The position numbers and the translations under genes were made by a program. Shown here piece by piece: positions 50,814-59,986 of a stretch of 64,000 nucleotides of DNA. This DNA is from Streptomyces sp. NBC_01754 (GTDB lineage: Bacteria > Actinomycetota > Actinomycetes > Streptomycetales > Streptomycetaceae). The DNA is taken from NCBI RefSeq assembly GCF_035918015.1, contig NZ_CP109132.1:1178001-1242000 (forward strand), in the 5' to 3' direction. How positions within the stretch are numbered: the first letter of the stretch is position 1; every line of letters starts with the position of its first letter. The notes beneath the pieces were generated by a model, which worked only from the letters and a program-made list of their open reading frames with translations, searched no databases and was not told the origin of the DNA.

Positions 50814-51958
50814 CTCGACTGCTCCGTGAGGTCCGTGATCGTCCGGCGCAGGGTGCGCTCCACCCGGTCGGCGACGCCCTTCGCCTCGTGGCCGAGGCCG
50901 GCCTCGGCCACGGCCGTGGTGGCGCCGGACTCCATCGCCGCGGCGGCGGGCTGCGGCTCGGCGACCGTCCGTCCGTCCGCGAAACCCGAGACGGAGAGGA
51001 CCACGACGGGCACCTCGGTCAGCACGTGGACGCTCCAGCTGGCCCGCTGGGCGTCACCGAAGCCGGCCGCGGCGGTGTCCTTCACCGGGTACGCACGGGG
51101 CATCAGATCCGCCCGGCCGCCGAGGTGCTGGGTGGTGAACCGGGTGTCGAGCGCGCTCATCGCGTCGGCGTCGGCCTCGGTGAAGACCAGGGCGACGGTG
51201 GTGACGCTGCTGCGGGTGGCGTCGGTGTAGGTGGCCCGCACCAGCCGCTCGCAGCCGACCGGCCGGAGCGTCTTGAGGAGCAGCGGGTCCAGCCCGGGCG
51301 CGCAGCCGCTGTCGGCGGCCACCCCGATCCGGGTCCAGACCCGGTCGCTGGCTCCGGGGCCCGCGCCGCGGCCCTGGAGGGTGCGCGGGAAGAGGGTGTC
51401 GACGGGGACGCCGTGCCAGGCGGAGCGGCCCACGCCGTAGGCGCCGCGGGCCTCGGGGTCTGCCGTCGGCTCCTCGGTGAGCCAGGTGCCGGCGGCGGCG
51501 CCGGCGATCAGCCCGAGGCCGAGCACCGCGCAGGCGGCGGCCGCGGCGGTCCTGGCCGGGCGCCGGGCGGGAACGGGACGCAGCCGGGTGGTGGTCTCGG
51601 AGGGGGTCTCGGCCGGGGGCTCGGCGTACACGTGGAAGGGCCCGGGCGGGGCCGGGGTCAGGCCGGGGCGCGGGGTGAGGTCCACCGCACCGACGGGTCT
51701 GCGCCGCGTCGGGACGGGCGGCGGTGGCATGACGGGGCGGGCGGGCGGCGGTGGCGTGCCCGGACGGGTGGCCGGCGGCGCGGTCGGCGTCTGCCACGCG
51801 GACGGTATCGGGCGCAGCCGGATGGTCGTCTCGGCGGGCGCGGGCGGCGGCTGTTCCGGTGCACCGGGGCGCGGTGCGGACGGCGGGGCCTGCGGGGGCG
51901 TCGGCGGCGGGGAGACCGGGCGGGGCGGCACTGGAGCGCGTTGCGCCTCGGTACTCAT
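50810..51958 (-). CDS. Proline-rich single-pass membrane protein, mycosin partner
   Basis: With the ATG at 51958 the protein is 382 aa. A Pro-rich cytoplasmic part (residues 1-150) leads to one membrane segment (AAAAACAVLGLGLIAGAAAGTWL) and an outer domain of about 210 residues with a pair of Cys (SGCAP, PVGCERLV). The function is not recognised. The four-base overlap with the mycosin gene suggests the two act together at the membrane. Confidence 0.8.
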   Translation of the reverse strand: MSTEAQRAPVPPRPVSPPPTPPQAPPSAPRPGAPEQPPPAPAETTIRLRPIPSAWQTPTAPPATRPGTPPPPARPVMPPPPVPTRRRPVGAVDLTPRPGLTPAPPGPFHVYAEPPAETPSETTTRLRPVPARRPARTAAAAACAVLGLGLIAGAAAGTWLTEEPTADPEARGAYGVGRSAWHGVPVDTLFPRTLQGRGAGPGASDRVWTRIGVAADSGCAPGLDPLLLKTLRPVGCERLVRATYTDATRSSVTTVALVFTEADADAMSALDTRFTTQHLGGRADLMPRAYPVKDTAAAGFGDAQRASWSVHVLTEVPVVVLSVSGFADGRTVAEPQPAAAAMESGATTAVAEAGLGHEAKGVADRVERTLRRTITDLTEQSR

Positions 51959-52143
51959 CCGGCCCCCTGGTTCACGTCCCCGCACCGCCGGTGGTTCACC
52001 GTCCCGGACAGGAGCACCGGTCAACCGCCTGACCGTCACTCTACGGGGTACGGGGCGCCTGGAGGGACGGGACGCGGGGGTGCGGGCGGTCTGCCCCGAA
52101 CGTCCCCCTACCCAGCGGTACGGTCGTCTGGCAAGCTGCGCCC

Positions 52144-53346
52144 ATGAACGTCCGTACAGCTGACCGGACCCGTTACGACCGGGCCACCGCACACCTCGAC
52201 GCCCCTGTGGCCGTGGTGGACCTGGATGCCTTCGACACCAACGCCGACGACCTGGTGCGCCGGGCGGCGGGGAAGCCCGTCCGGGTGGCGAGCAAGTCGG
52301 TACGCTGCCGCGCCCTGCTCGAACGGGTGCTCGCGCGCCCCGGGTTCGCGGGCATCATGTCGTTCACGCTGGCGGAGTCGCTCTGGCTGGCGCGGGCCGG
52401 CTTCGAGGACGTGCTGCTGGCGTACCCGTCGGCCGACCGGGCCGCGTACGCCGAACTGGCCGCCGACCCCCGGCTCGCGGCGGCCGTGACCGTGATGGTC
52501 GACGACACCGCGCAGCTGGAGCTGATCGACGCGGCGCGGGCCGGCGGGACGGAGGAGATCCGGGTCTGCCTGGAGCTGGACACCTCGCTGCGGCTGCTGG
52601 GCGGCCGGATACGCGTCGGCGCCCTGCGCTCACCGCTGCGCTCCCCCGCCCAACTGGCTGAGCTGGCCCGTGCGGTGGCCCGCCGACCGGGCTTCCGGCT
52701 GGTGGGGCTCATGGCGTACGAGGGTCATGTGGCCGGGGTGGGCGACTCGGTGTCGGGGCGCCCGCTGCGCTCCCGGGCGATCCGGCTGATGCAGGCGACC
52801 GCCCGCAGGGAGCTGGCCGTCCGGCGGGCCGAAGTGGTGCGGGCGGTGCGGGCGGTGGCACCGGACCTCGAGTTCGTGAACGGTGGCGGCACCGGCAGTG
52901 TGCAGCACACGGCCGCCGAGGCCGCGGTGACGGAGATCGCGGCCGGTTCGGGGCTGTACGTGCCGCGCCTCTTCGACAACTACTCCTCGTTCAGCGGGCG
53001 TCCGGCCGCCCTGTTCGCCCAGCCGGTGGTGCGCAGGCCGGGCGTGGGCGTGGTGACGGTGCTGGGCGGCGGCTACCCGGCGTCCGGGGCGGCCGGCCCG
53101 GACCGGCTCCCGGTCCCGTATCTCCCCGAGGGGCTGCGTTACGACCCCCAGGAGGGCCCGGGAGAGGTCCAGACCCCGCTGCTGGGCTCCCCCGCCGACG
53201 ATCTGCTGATCGGGGACAAGGTGTGGTTCCGGCACGCCAAGGCCGGTGAACTGTGCGAGCGGTTCGACGAGTTGCGGCTGATCGAGGGCGACCGGATCAC
53301 GGCGACGGTGCCGACGTACCGGGGCGAGGGACGTACGCTCCTCTGA
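52144..53346 (+). CDS. PLP-dependent amino-acid deaminase/aldolase (fold type III)
   Basis: The 400-aa protein has an alanine-racemase-type barrel: PVAVVDLDAFDTNADDL, PLP Lys in RVASKSVRC near residue 51, LMAYEGHVAGVGD, EFVNGGGTGS and the C-terminal beta domain (DDLLIGDKVWFRHAKAGELCERF). This is the D-threonine-aldolase/D-serine-dehydratase-like group annotated as amino acid deaminase/aldolase. The substrate is not determined by these motifs. It is divergent from the mycosin operon. Confidence 0.88.
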   Translation: MNVRTADRTRYDRATAHLDAPVAVVDLDAFDTNADDLVRRAAGKPVRVASKSVRCRALLERVLARPGFAGIMSFTLAESLWLARAGFEDVLLAYPSADRAAYAELAADPRLAAAVTVMVDDTAQLELIDAARAGGTEEIRVCLELDTSLRLLGGRIRVGALRSPLRSPAQLAELARAVARRPGFRLVGLMAYEGHVAGVGDSVSGRPLRSRAIRLMQATARRELAVRRAEVVRAVRAVAPDLEFVNGGGTGSVQHTAAEAAVTEIAAGSGLYVPRLFDNYSSFSGRPAALFAQPVVRRPGVGVVTVLGGGYPASGAAGPDRLPVPYLPEGLRYDPQEGPGEVQTPLLGSPADDLLIGDKVWFRHAKAGELCERFDELRLIEGDRITATVPTYRGEGRTLL

Positions 53347-53515
53347 GGGCGGCCCGGGTGCGGGGCGTCCCGTGCGCCCCCGTCGCCCGGGCCGGAGGCC
53401 GGCACGCTGTTCACCGGCCCGGGCGACGGGCCGGCTGACGGTCACGCCGATCAACTGCGCCGGCCGGACCGCACCCTGCCGTGGATCGTCAGCTCAGGAC
53501 GGCGCCGCCGGTGTC

Positions 53516-53905
53516 TCAGCGGCCGCTGGGCGCGTTCCAGTCGACCAGTTGGACGATGACGCCATTGGGGTCGCGGACCTGGAAAGCGCGCTCTCCCCAC
53601 TCCTCGTCGGTCAGCGGCATGGTGATCGCGACACCTTCGGAGCGCAGGCGCGCCAGTTCGCCTTCGAGGTCCTCGACGACGAAGGCGATGATCAGACCGG
53701 CGGCGTGCTCGTCGCGCTGGTCCGCCGGGAGGGAGTCCAGCCCCCGCCGCAGGAAGACGACGTTCATTCCGGCGTCGTCGCGCGTCAGGGACGCGAAGCC
53801 GTCGGCGGCCATCTCCTCGCGGAACCCGAAGTGCTCGACGAGGAAGGCGCTGGACGCGGGAACGTCGTCGACGTTGAGCGACACGGCACCAGAGGTGATC
53901 TTCAC
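53516..53905 (-). CDS. VOC (glyoxalase/bleomycin-resistance) family protein
   Basis: The GTG at 53905, preceded by GGAGGAG, begins a 129-aa protein with one VOC fold repeat pair: ITSGAVSLNVDDVPASSAFLVEHFGFREE, DAGMNVVFLRRG, AFVVEDLEGELARLRSEGV and FQVRDPNGVIVQLVDW. Members bind metals or small hydrophobic compounds (lyase, dioxygenase or drug-binding resistance). It is divergent from a TetR regulator, which probably controls it in response to a ligand. Confidence 0.9.
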   Translation of the reverse strand: MKITSGAVSLNVDDVPASSAFLVEHFGFREEMAADGFASLTRDDAGMNVVFLRRGLDSLPADQRDEHAAGLIIAFVVEDLEGELARLRSEGVAITMPLTDEEWGERAFQVRDPNGVIVQLVDWNAPSGR

Positions 53906-53939
53906 GGAAGCTCCTCCGAGATCGTAATGAACCAATTCT

Positions 53940-53968
53940 CTGTACGCGGTACAGTGTACAACGTACAA
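53940..53968. promoter_or_regulatory. Tandem TetR operator
   Basis: Two palindromes follow each other at a 15-bp spacing: CTGTAC-GCG-GTACAG (53940-53954) and TGTAC-AAC-GTACA (53955-53967). They sit midway between the VOC and TetR starts and are the likely binding site of the regulator. Confidence 0.7.
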
Positions 53969-53994
53969 CATTTGTCTGCGCGAGGATGACCCCA

Positions 53995-54807
53995 ATGTCG
54001 ACGGAACGGACCAGCTCGGGCGACCCGGCCCGCACACTGCAACTGCTTTGGCGTGACTCCTCCCCCGACCGCCGTCGGGGACCGCGACGAGGGCTGAGCG
54101 TCGACGCGGTGGTCGAGGCCGCCACCGCCGTCGCCGACCCCGAAGGCCTGGACGCGGTGACCATGCGCCGGGTGGCCAGGGAACTCGGCGTGGTGCCGAT
54201 GACGCTGTACACCTACGTCCCCGGCAAGTCCGAGCTCCTCGACCTCATGCTCGACGCCGCCTACGCCCGTATGCCCCGCACCGACACCACCGGACAGCCC
54301 TGGCGCCGACGCGTCACCGCTGTCGCGGAGGAGAACAAGGCCCTCTTCGAACGCCACCCATGGGCGGCGGCCGTCTCCACCGCCAGGCCTCCGCTGGGGC
54401 CGGGGCAGATGTCGAAGTACGAGCACGAACTGTCCGCGCTCGACGGCCTCGGCCTCGGCGACGTCGAGATGGATGACTGCCTGACCCACCTGCTCACCTT
54501 CGTGCAGGCATGCGCCCGCGCCGTCGCCGACACCCGCGCCGCCCAGCACGACAGCGCCCTGGACGACCGGCAGTGGTGGGAGCTGAACGCCCCGCTCCTC
54601 GCCCGGGTCCTCGACGAGAACGCCTACCCCACCGCCGTCCGCGTCGGCGCGGCCGCGGGTGCCGCGCACAGCAGCGCCCACAACCCCGCCCACGCCTACG
54701 CCTTCGGCCTGCAACGCGTCCTCGACGCCTTCGCGGCCCTGATCGAGCGAAGCGGAGACACCAAGACGTCGACTCCCTCGCACCGGCACGACGCCATCAC
54801 CCCATGA
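53995..54807 (+). CDS. TetR-family regulator
   Basis: The ATG at 53995 (GAGG 9 nt upstream) gives 270 aa; an ATG at 53986 is also in frame. The HTH is AVVEAATAVADPEGLDAVTMRRVARELGVVPMTLYTYVPGKSELLDLML, near residues 38-86, with a TetR_C-type ligand domain after it. It most likely represses itself and the divergent VOC gene through the tandem palindromes between them. Confidence 0.92.
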   Translation: MSTERTSSGDPARTLQLLWRDSSPDRRRGPRRGLSVDAVVEAATAVADPEGLDAVTMRRVARELGVVPMTLYTYVPGKSELLDLMLDAAYARMPRTDTTGQPWRRRVTAVAEENKALFERHPWAAAVSTARPPLGPGQMSKYEHELSALDGLGLGDVEMDDCLTHLLTFVQACARAVADTRAAQHDSALDDRQWWELNAPLLARVLDENAYPTAVRVGAAAGAAHSSAHNPAHAYAFGLQRVLDAFAALIERSGDTKTSTPSHRHDAITP

Positions 54808-54959
54808 GCCGGAGCACCCGCCGCCGCCGTCGCCGCGGCCAGGGCGGCGCGGCCCATGGCCTTCGGCATTCCATGATCCTGGCGCCGGCCCGGAGCGGAG
54901 CACCAGCGTGTCGCCACGGTGCGACGCGCCGTGCCCGGCGGCCTGCGGGACGGCTCCCC

Positions 54960-55898
54960 TCAGGGGCCCGGAGTGCTGCCGACACCGCCGCCGGTGGCGC
55001 TGTCGCCGATCGGGCGGATGCTCCGGGTGACGGTGTCCATCAGGGAGAGCGGCAGTTCCTCGCGGCCGGCGTCGAAGGCGAAGCGCACGATGACCGGTGT
55101 CTCGCTGCCCCGGGGTGAGGGGAAGACGAGCGACTGCACGTATCCGCCCGGGCCCTTGCCCGTGACCACCTCCCACCGCACCAGGTGTCCGCTACGGCCG
55201 GCCACGGTCACCGGCTCCGAGGCCAGCTGACGATGCGACTCGATGCCGCCGTGGATGCGGTCGCCGACCGCGTTCTCGCCGTAGGCCTGGTCCGCGGCAC
55301 GGGTGATGTCCTGTTCGGCCAGTGCCTTCATGGAGGTGAGGCCGGTACGGCTCGCCGTCCGCAGGGTGACCGTTCCGTGGTGGCAGAAGCTGCCCGGGGC
55401 GCCGGCGCAGGCGTAGGGCTCCGCCGTCCACATCGTGGGGACGCGGTTCAGGGCGCCCTCCGGCTTCTCCCAGCCGTCCGGGACGCGCAGGGTGACACCG
55501 TCGAGCTGGTCGACGAGCAGCCGGGGGTCGCCGTCCGGGCTCCCGGTGGCGTCGGCGGTGACCGGGGCGGTGGGCGCGGGGGCCTCGGTGCCGGGCGGGG
55601 ACGACACCGGCGGGGTACCGCCGCCGTCGCCGCCCAGCAGCACGTACGCGGCGACTGCGGCCCCGGCGACGGCCAGGGCCGCCACCCCGGCCACGGCGGC
55701 CCAAGTGCCACGCCCGGGGCGCGCCGCCGGAACGCCGGGCCGCGGCTCCCCCTGCCCCGCCCGCCACGGGGGCGAGACGTACTGCGGGGTGCCGCCGAGC
55801 GGCCGGGTGTGACCGGTCCATGCCGTGCCGTCCCACCAGCGCTCGGTGCCGGGCACGGTCACATCCGGGTACCAGCCGGGCGGGGTCGCGTCGCTCAT
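54960..55898 (-). CDS. DUF2510 membrane-anchored protein
   Basis: The N-terminus has the DUF2510 motif (PPGWYPDVTVPGTERWWDGTAWTGHTRP). A Pro/Gly linker, one membrane segment (TWAAVAGVAALAVAGAAVAAYVLLG) and an outer domain of about 200 residues with two close Cys (CAGAPGSFC) follow. The function is unknown. The ATG at 55898 is preferred because the family begins at MSDATPPGWYPD; a GTG at 55907 is also in frame. Confidence 0.82.
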   Translation of the reverse strand: MSDATPPGWYPDVTVPGTERWWDGTAWTGHTRPLGGTPQYVSPPWRAGQGEPRPGVPAARPGRGTWAAVAGVAALAVAGAAVAAYVLLGGDGGGTPPVSSPPGTEAPAPTAPVTADATGSPDGDPRLLVDQLDGVTLRVPDGWEKPEGALNRVPTMWTAEPYACAGAPGSFCHHGTVTLRTASRTGLTSMKALAEQDITRAADQAYGENAVGDRIHGGIESHRQLASEPVTVAGRSGHLVRWEVVTGKGPGGYVQSLVFPSPRGSETPVIVRFAFDAGREELPLSLMDTVTRSIRPIGDSATGGGVGSTPGP

Positions 55899-56032
55899 GA
55901 CTCCCACTCTAGGGACGGCGCCGCCTGCGGCCCACCGCCCGGCGGGCCGGGCTCTCAGGCGCGTACCCCGGCCCGCCGGACGGTGGGCTTAAGGTAGGCA
56001 AGAAGACCTTTGGGGGAAGGGGACATCACGAC

Positions 56033-56770
56033 ATGACGGAAGAGACCGGTACGTCCGGGCCCTTCGCGCACCTGCTGCCCGTGCTGCGGCCGGTCCGCGG
56101 GGGCAACGGATTCGAGGAGGCGCTGGAACGGGTCCTCCAGGTGATCCGGCTCGGCCTGGTGCCCGGTGGCGAACGGCTGCCGCCGGAGCGCGACCTGGCC
56201 GATCACCTCGGCATCAGCCGCGTCACCCTGCGCGAGGTGCTGAAGGCGCTCCAGGAGCAGGGCCTGGTGGAGGCCAGACGCGGCCGGTACGGCGGTACGT
56301 TCGTCCTCCCCCGTGGCCGCCCGGCCGACGGCGGCGGGCCGCGCCGCCGGGCCGAGGAGGCCGGCCTCCAGGACGTGCTGCGCTTCCGCGAGGTACTGGA
56401 GGCCGGTGCGGCCGAGCTGTGCGCGGCGCACGGCCTCGACGGCGAGGGCGCGGAACGCCTGCGTACGGCCCTGGGGGCGACCCACGAAGCTCCTCTGCCC
56501 GACTACCTCCGGCACGACACCCTCTTGCACCTGACGCTGGCCGAGCTCTCCGGTTCGCCCACCCTGAGCGTCCAGTACGCCGCCGTGCGGGCGACGCTCA
56601 ACGACCTGCTGGACCGCGTCCCGCTGCTGGTGCGGAACCTGGAGCACTCACAGCACCAGCACACGGCACTCGTGGACGCGGTGCTGGCCGGCGACGAGGA
56701 GACGGCGCGCGCGGTGGCACGCGAGCACTGCGCCGGGACTGCGGCCCTCCTGCGGGGCTTCCTGGCTTGA
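56033..56770 (+). CDS. GntR-family (FadR-type) regulator
   Basis: The 245-aa protein has a GntR winged helix (GERLPPERDLADHLGISRVTLREVLKALQEQGLVEARRG) and an all-helical FCD domain (VLRFREVLEAGAAELCAAHG, RHDTLLHLTLAELSGSPTL, HTALVDAVLAGDEETARAVAREH). Such regulators sense small carboxylates or amines. An inverted repeat (AAGGT at 55991-55995, ACCTT at 56006-56010) lies at its promoter. It precedes a gamma-glutamyl hydrolase gene by 115 bp. I recall a glutamine-synthetase-like gene in this neighbourhood in S. coelicolor; none is present here. Confidence 0.9.
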   Translation: MTEETGTSGPFAHLLPVLRPVRGGNGFEEALERVLQVIRLGLVPGGERLPPERDLADHLGISRVTLREVLKALQEQGLVEARRGRYGGTFVLPRGRPADGGGPRRRAEEAGLQDVLRFREVLEAGAAELCAAHGLDGEGAERLRTALGATHEAPLPDYLRHDTLLHLTLAELSGSPTLSVQYAAVRATLNDLLDRVPLLVRNLEHSQHQHTALVDAVLAGDEETARAVAREHCAGTAALLRGFLA

Positions 56771-56885
56771 TCCCGCCCTTCCGGATCACCTCTCTTGCGC
56801 GTCCGCCGGTGACGAACAAAGGTATGGCCCATCACCATTGCACCGGGCCGGTCGGCAGACCGCCGCCCGTCGGAGGGACCGCACC

Positions 56886-57629
56886 ATGCACGAACCGCTC
56901 ATCGGCGTCACCACCTGTCCGGGGCCCTCGGCCCGCTGGGGCGTCTGGGAACTCCCCGCGGCGGTCCTGCACTCCGCCTGTCCGCGGCTGGTCCAGCGCG
57001 CCGGCGGTCTGGCCGCGCTGCTCCCGCCGGACGCCGCGGAACGGGCCCCGGCGGTCGTGGCCCGCCTGGACGGCCTGGTGATCGCGGGCGGCGCCGACAT
57101 CGATCCCGGGCTGTACGGCGCGGAGCGCGACTTCCGGACAGGGCCGCCGGCGCACGAGCGCGACGCCTGGGAGGTGGCCCTGCTGCGGGCCGCGATGGCG
57201 GCCGGCGTCCCGGTGCTGGGCATCTGCCGCGGGATGCAGCTGCTGAACGTCGCCCTCGGCGGCACCCTGACCCAGCATCTGGACGGCCACACAGGCCCGT
57301 TCGGCCGGGACGGCGTCCTGGGCGAGCACCCGGTGCTCCCGGTGCCGGGGACGCGGTACGCCTCGCTCGTACCCGAGGAGGCGTCCGTGCCCACCTACCA
57401 CCACCAGGCGGTGGAACGGCTCGCCCCGGGCCTCGTCGTGTCGGCACACGCACCGGACGGCACGGTGGAGGCGGTCGAACTGCCGGGCGCCACACCGTGG
57501 GTGATGGGGGTTCAGTGGCACCCGGAGATGGCCGAGGACCTTCGGCTCATGCGGGCGCTGGTGGACGCGTCGCGTACGGCGGCCCCCTCCCGTGCGACGG
57601 CGGCCCTCCCGGTCACCACCATGGCGTGA
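56886..57629 (+). CDS. Gamma-glutamyl hydrolase of peptidase C26 (PuuD-like) family
   Basis: The 247-aa class-I glutamine-amidotransferase-like enzyme has the nucleophile Cys in LGICRGMQLLNVALGG and the His-Glu pair in GVQWHPEM. The opening LIGVTTCPGPSARWGVWELP and GGADIDPGLYG match gamma-glutamyl-gamma-aminobutyrate hydrolases. These release glutamate from gamma-glutamylated amines in polyamine or ethanolamine catabolism. Together with the GntR gene it is probably part of an amine-utilisation set. Confidence 0.9.
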   Translation: MHEPLIGVTTCPGPSARWGVWELPAAVLHSACPRLVQRAGGLAALLPPDAAERAPAVVARLDGLVIAGGADIDPGLYGAERDFRTGPPAHERDAWEVALLRAAMAAGVPVLGICRGMQLLNVALGGTLTQHLDGHTGPFGRDGVLGEHPVLPVPGTRYASLVPEEASVPTYHHQAVERLAPGLVVSAHAPDGTVEAVELPGATPWVMGVQWHPEMAEDLRLMRALVDASRTAAPSRATAALPVTTMA

Positions 57630-57729
57630 CGAGGGCCGGCGCGGGTCTCGGCACGTCCGTCCCCGGGCGGAGCGGCGGGCGGGCGACACGCCACCGCCCA
57701 CCACCGGCCCGGTACCCGGGTACCGCCCG

Positions 57730-58761
57730 TCAGCCGCGGGCCGGGCCGGACGAGGGGTGCGCCGTCAGCGAGAGCAGGTCGCGGGCCGGTCCCGCCGGGC
57801 GGTGTCCGGCGGGCCAGACCGCGCGCAGCTGCCGCCGCAACCGCACCCCGGCGACCGGGATCTCGACCAGGCGCCGGGCCGACAGCTCCTCGTCCAGCGC
57901 GAGTTCGCTGAGTACGCAGGGACCGGCCCCGCTCTCCGCCGCGCCCTTCACCGCCGTGGTCGAGGAGAGTTCGAGCAGGGGAAGCGCCAGGCCGCCGTGG
58001 ACGGCGAGCGCCCCGTCCAGAACCTGCCGGGTGCCCGACCCGTGCTCCCGCAGAATCAGCGGGGTCGCCGCGAGTTCCCTGGGGGTCACCTGGGTACGCC
58101 GACGGGCCCACGGGTGGGACGGGGCGACCACGACGACGAGCCGGTCGTGCGCGATGACGGTGCCGTCGAGCCCCTCCGGTACGGAAAGCCCCTCCACGAA
58201 GCCCAGGTCGGCCTCGCCCGTGAGCAGCCGCTGGGCGACCGCGGCCGAGTTCCCGACGAGCAGGGAGACGGCCGTGTCCGGGCGCTCCGCGCGCAGGGCG
58301 ATCAGCCAGCCGGGCATCAGGTACTCCGCGATCGTCATGCTGGCCGCCACGCGCAGCCGGGAGTCGCGGCGGTCGCGGAGGGCCTGCGCCCCCGCGTCGA
58401 AGGCCTCGGCCGCCTCGACCACCCGGCGCGCCCAGTCGGTGACCAGGGCGCCGGCGTCGGTCAGCCGGGAGCCGCGCGGCGAACGGTCCAGGAGGGCGAC
58501 GCCGAGCTGCCGCTCCATCGAGCGGATACGGCTGGAGGCCGCGGGCTGGGTGATCCCGACGTCCCGCGCCGCACGGCCCAGGCTGCCGTGCCGGGCCACG
58601 GACAGCAGCAGCACCATCGCCCCCAGATCGGGCACCCGGTGCGGCAGCGAGGGCAGGGGCCGGGCGTCGCCGGAGCCGGCGGTCAGAGGCCGGGGCCCGC
58701 CCGGACCGGCGGGCCGGCGCCGTGGCTCACCGGAGTCGGGAGGCTGGAGCTGGCTGTACAT
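57730..58761 (-). CDS. LysR-family regulator
   Basis: The 343-aa frame has a Pro-rich N-terminal extension of about 40 residues, then the LysR HTH (MVLLLSVARHGSLGRAARDVGITQPAASSRIRSMERQLGVALLDRS) and the effector domain. The true start may be nearer the HTH. It is divergent from the TDT transporter across 70 bp, which contains TATG-GCCT-CATA, so it probably controls that transporter. Confidence 0.88.
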   Translation of the reverse strand: MYSQLQPPDSGEPRRRPAGPGGPRPLTAGSGDARPLPSLPHRVPDLGAMVLLLSVARHGSLGRAARDVGITQPAASSRIRSMERQLGVALLDRSPRGSRLTDAGALVTDWARRVVEAAEAFDAGAQALRDRRDSRLRVAASMTIAEYLMPGWLIALRAERPDTAVSLLVGNSAAVAQRLLTGEADLGFVEGLSVPEGLDGTVIAHDRLVVVVAPSHPWARRRTQVTPRELAATPLILREHGSGTRQVLDGALAVHGGLALPLLELSSTTAVKGAAESGAGPCVLSELALDEELSARRLVEIPVAGVRLRRQLRAVWPAGHRPAGPARDLLSLTAHPSSGPARG

Positions 58762-58831
58762 AAAGCCAGCTTATGGCCTCATAGACCAGGCCTCCCTGGT
58801 GGCCCACACGGCGGCCCCGGAGAATCGTGGC

Positions 58832-59986
58832 ATGGCCATCTATTCACCGGTCCAGCCCCCGGCACCCGCTCCCCCGGCCGTCCCGGACCGGCTGCCCGCC
58901 CTGCGGCATCTCGGTCCCAACTGGTACGCGACGGTCATGGGCACCGCCATCGTCTCGACCGCCGGTGCGGCCCTGCCCGTCCATGTGCCCGGTCTGCGCG
59001 CCGCCTGCGTCGCGGTGTGGGCCCTCGCCTCGGTGATGCTCGTCGTCGTCCTCGCGGCGCGCGCCGGGCACTGGGCGCTCCACCCGGACCAGGCACGCGC
59101 CCATCTGCGGGACCCCGCCGTCGCCCCGTTCTACGGCTGCCTCTCGATGGCGTTCCTCGCGGTCGGCGCCAGCACGCTGGCGGTCGGCCGGGACGTGCTC
59201 GGCCACCCGGCCGCCGTCGCGGTGGACGCGGTGCTGTTCGTGCTGGGCACGGTGATCGGACTGGCGGCCGCCGTGGCGATCCCGTATCTGATGGTCGTGC
59301 GCCACCGTCCCGCGCCCGGCACGGCCTCGCCGGTCTGGCTGCTGCCGCTGGTGGCGCCGATGGTCTCGGCCGCGGTCGGCCCGGCGCTGGTGCCCCAGCT
59401 GCCGCCCGGCCAGTGGCGCACCGCGATGCTGCTGGCCTGCTACGCGATGTTCGGCCTGTCGGCGCTGGCGACGCTCACGGTCCTCCCGCTGGTCTTCGGG
59501 CGTCTGCTGCACCATGGCCCGCTGCCGCTCGCGCTGACCCCGACGCTGTTCCTGGTACTCGGCCCGCTCGGGCAGTCCACCACCGCCGCCGGCCAGCTCG
59601 CCGACGTGGCCCCGGACGCCGTCGGTGCCGCCCACGCCTCCGCGTTCGAGGCGTTCGCCGTGCTGTACGGGGTGCCGGTCATGGGCTTCGCCCTGCTGTG
59701 GCTGGCGCTCTCCGCCGCCATGGTGGTGCGCGCCCTGCGGCAGGGCATGGCGTTCACGATGACGTGGTGGGGGTTCACCTTCCCGGTCGGTACGTGTGTG
59801 ACGGGCGCGGCGGGACTGGCCCGGCACACCGGGCTGACGGCGTTCACCTGGCTGACCGTCGCGCTCTACGCCCTGCTGGTGACGGCCTGGGCGGTGGCGG
59901 CCGTACGGACCGCGCGCGGGCTCATCGGCGGAGCGCTGCTCGCAGCGCCCCGGCCGCCTCTGCCAGCGACGGCCCGTACCACGTGA
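58832..59986 (+). CDS. TDT-family (TehA/dicarboxylate-type) transporter
   Basis: The 384-aa membrane protein has about ten helices and the TDT opening LRHLGPNWYATVMGTAIVSTAGAALP. FGRLLHHGPLPLALTPTLFLVLGPLGQST and WWGFTFPVGTCVTG are typical later blocks. The family includes tellurite-resistance, sulfite, C4-dicarboxylate and anion channels; the substrate is undefined. Its 3' end overlaps the convergent BtuF-like gene by 65 bp. Confidence 0.87.
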   Translation: MAIYSPVQPPAPAPPAVPDRLPALRHLGPNWYATVMGTAIVSTAGAALPVHVPGLRAACVAVWALASVMLVVVLAARAGHWALHPDQARAHLRDPAVAPFYGCLSMAFLAVGASTLAVGRDVLGHPAAVAVDAVLFVLGTVIGLAAAVAIPYLMVVRHRPAPGTASPVWLLPLVAPMVSAAVGPALVPQLPPGQWRTAMLLACYAMFGLSALATLTVLPLVFGRLLHHGPLPLALTPTLFLVLGPLGQSTTAAGQLADVAPDAVGAAHASAFEAFAVLYGVPVMGFALLWLALSAAMVVRALRQGMAFTMTWWGFTFPVGTCVTGAAGLARHTGLTAFTWLTVALYALLVTAWAVAAVRTARGLIGGALLAAPRPPLPATARTT

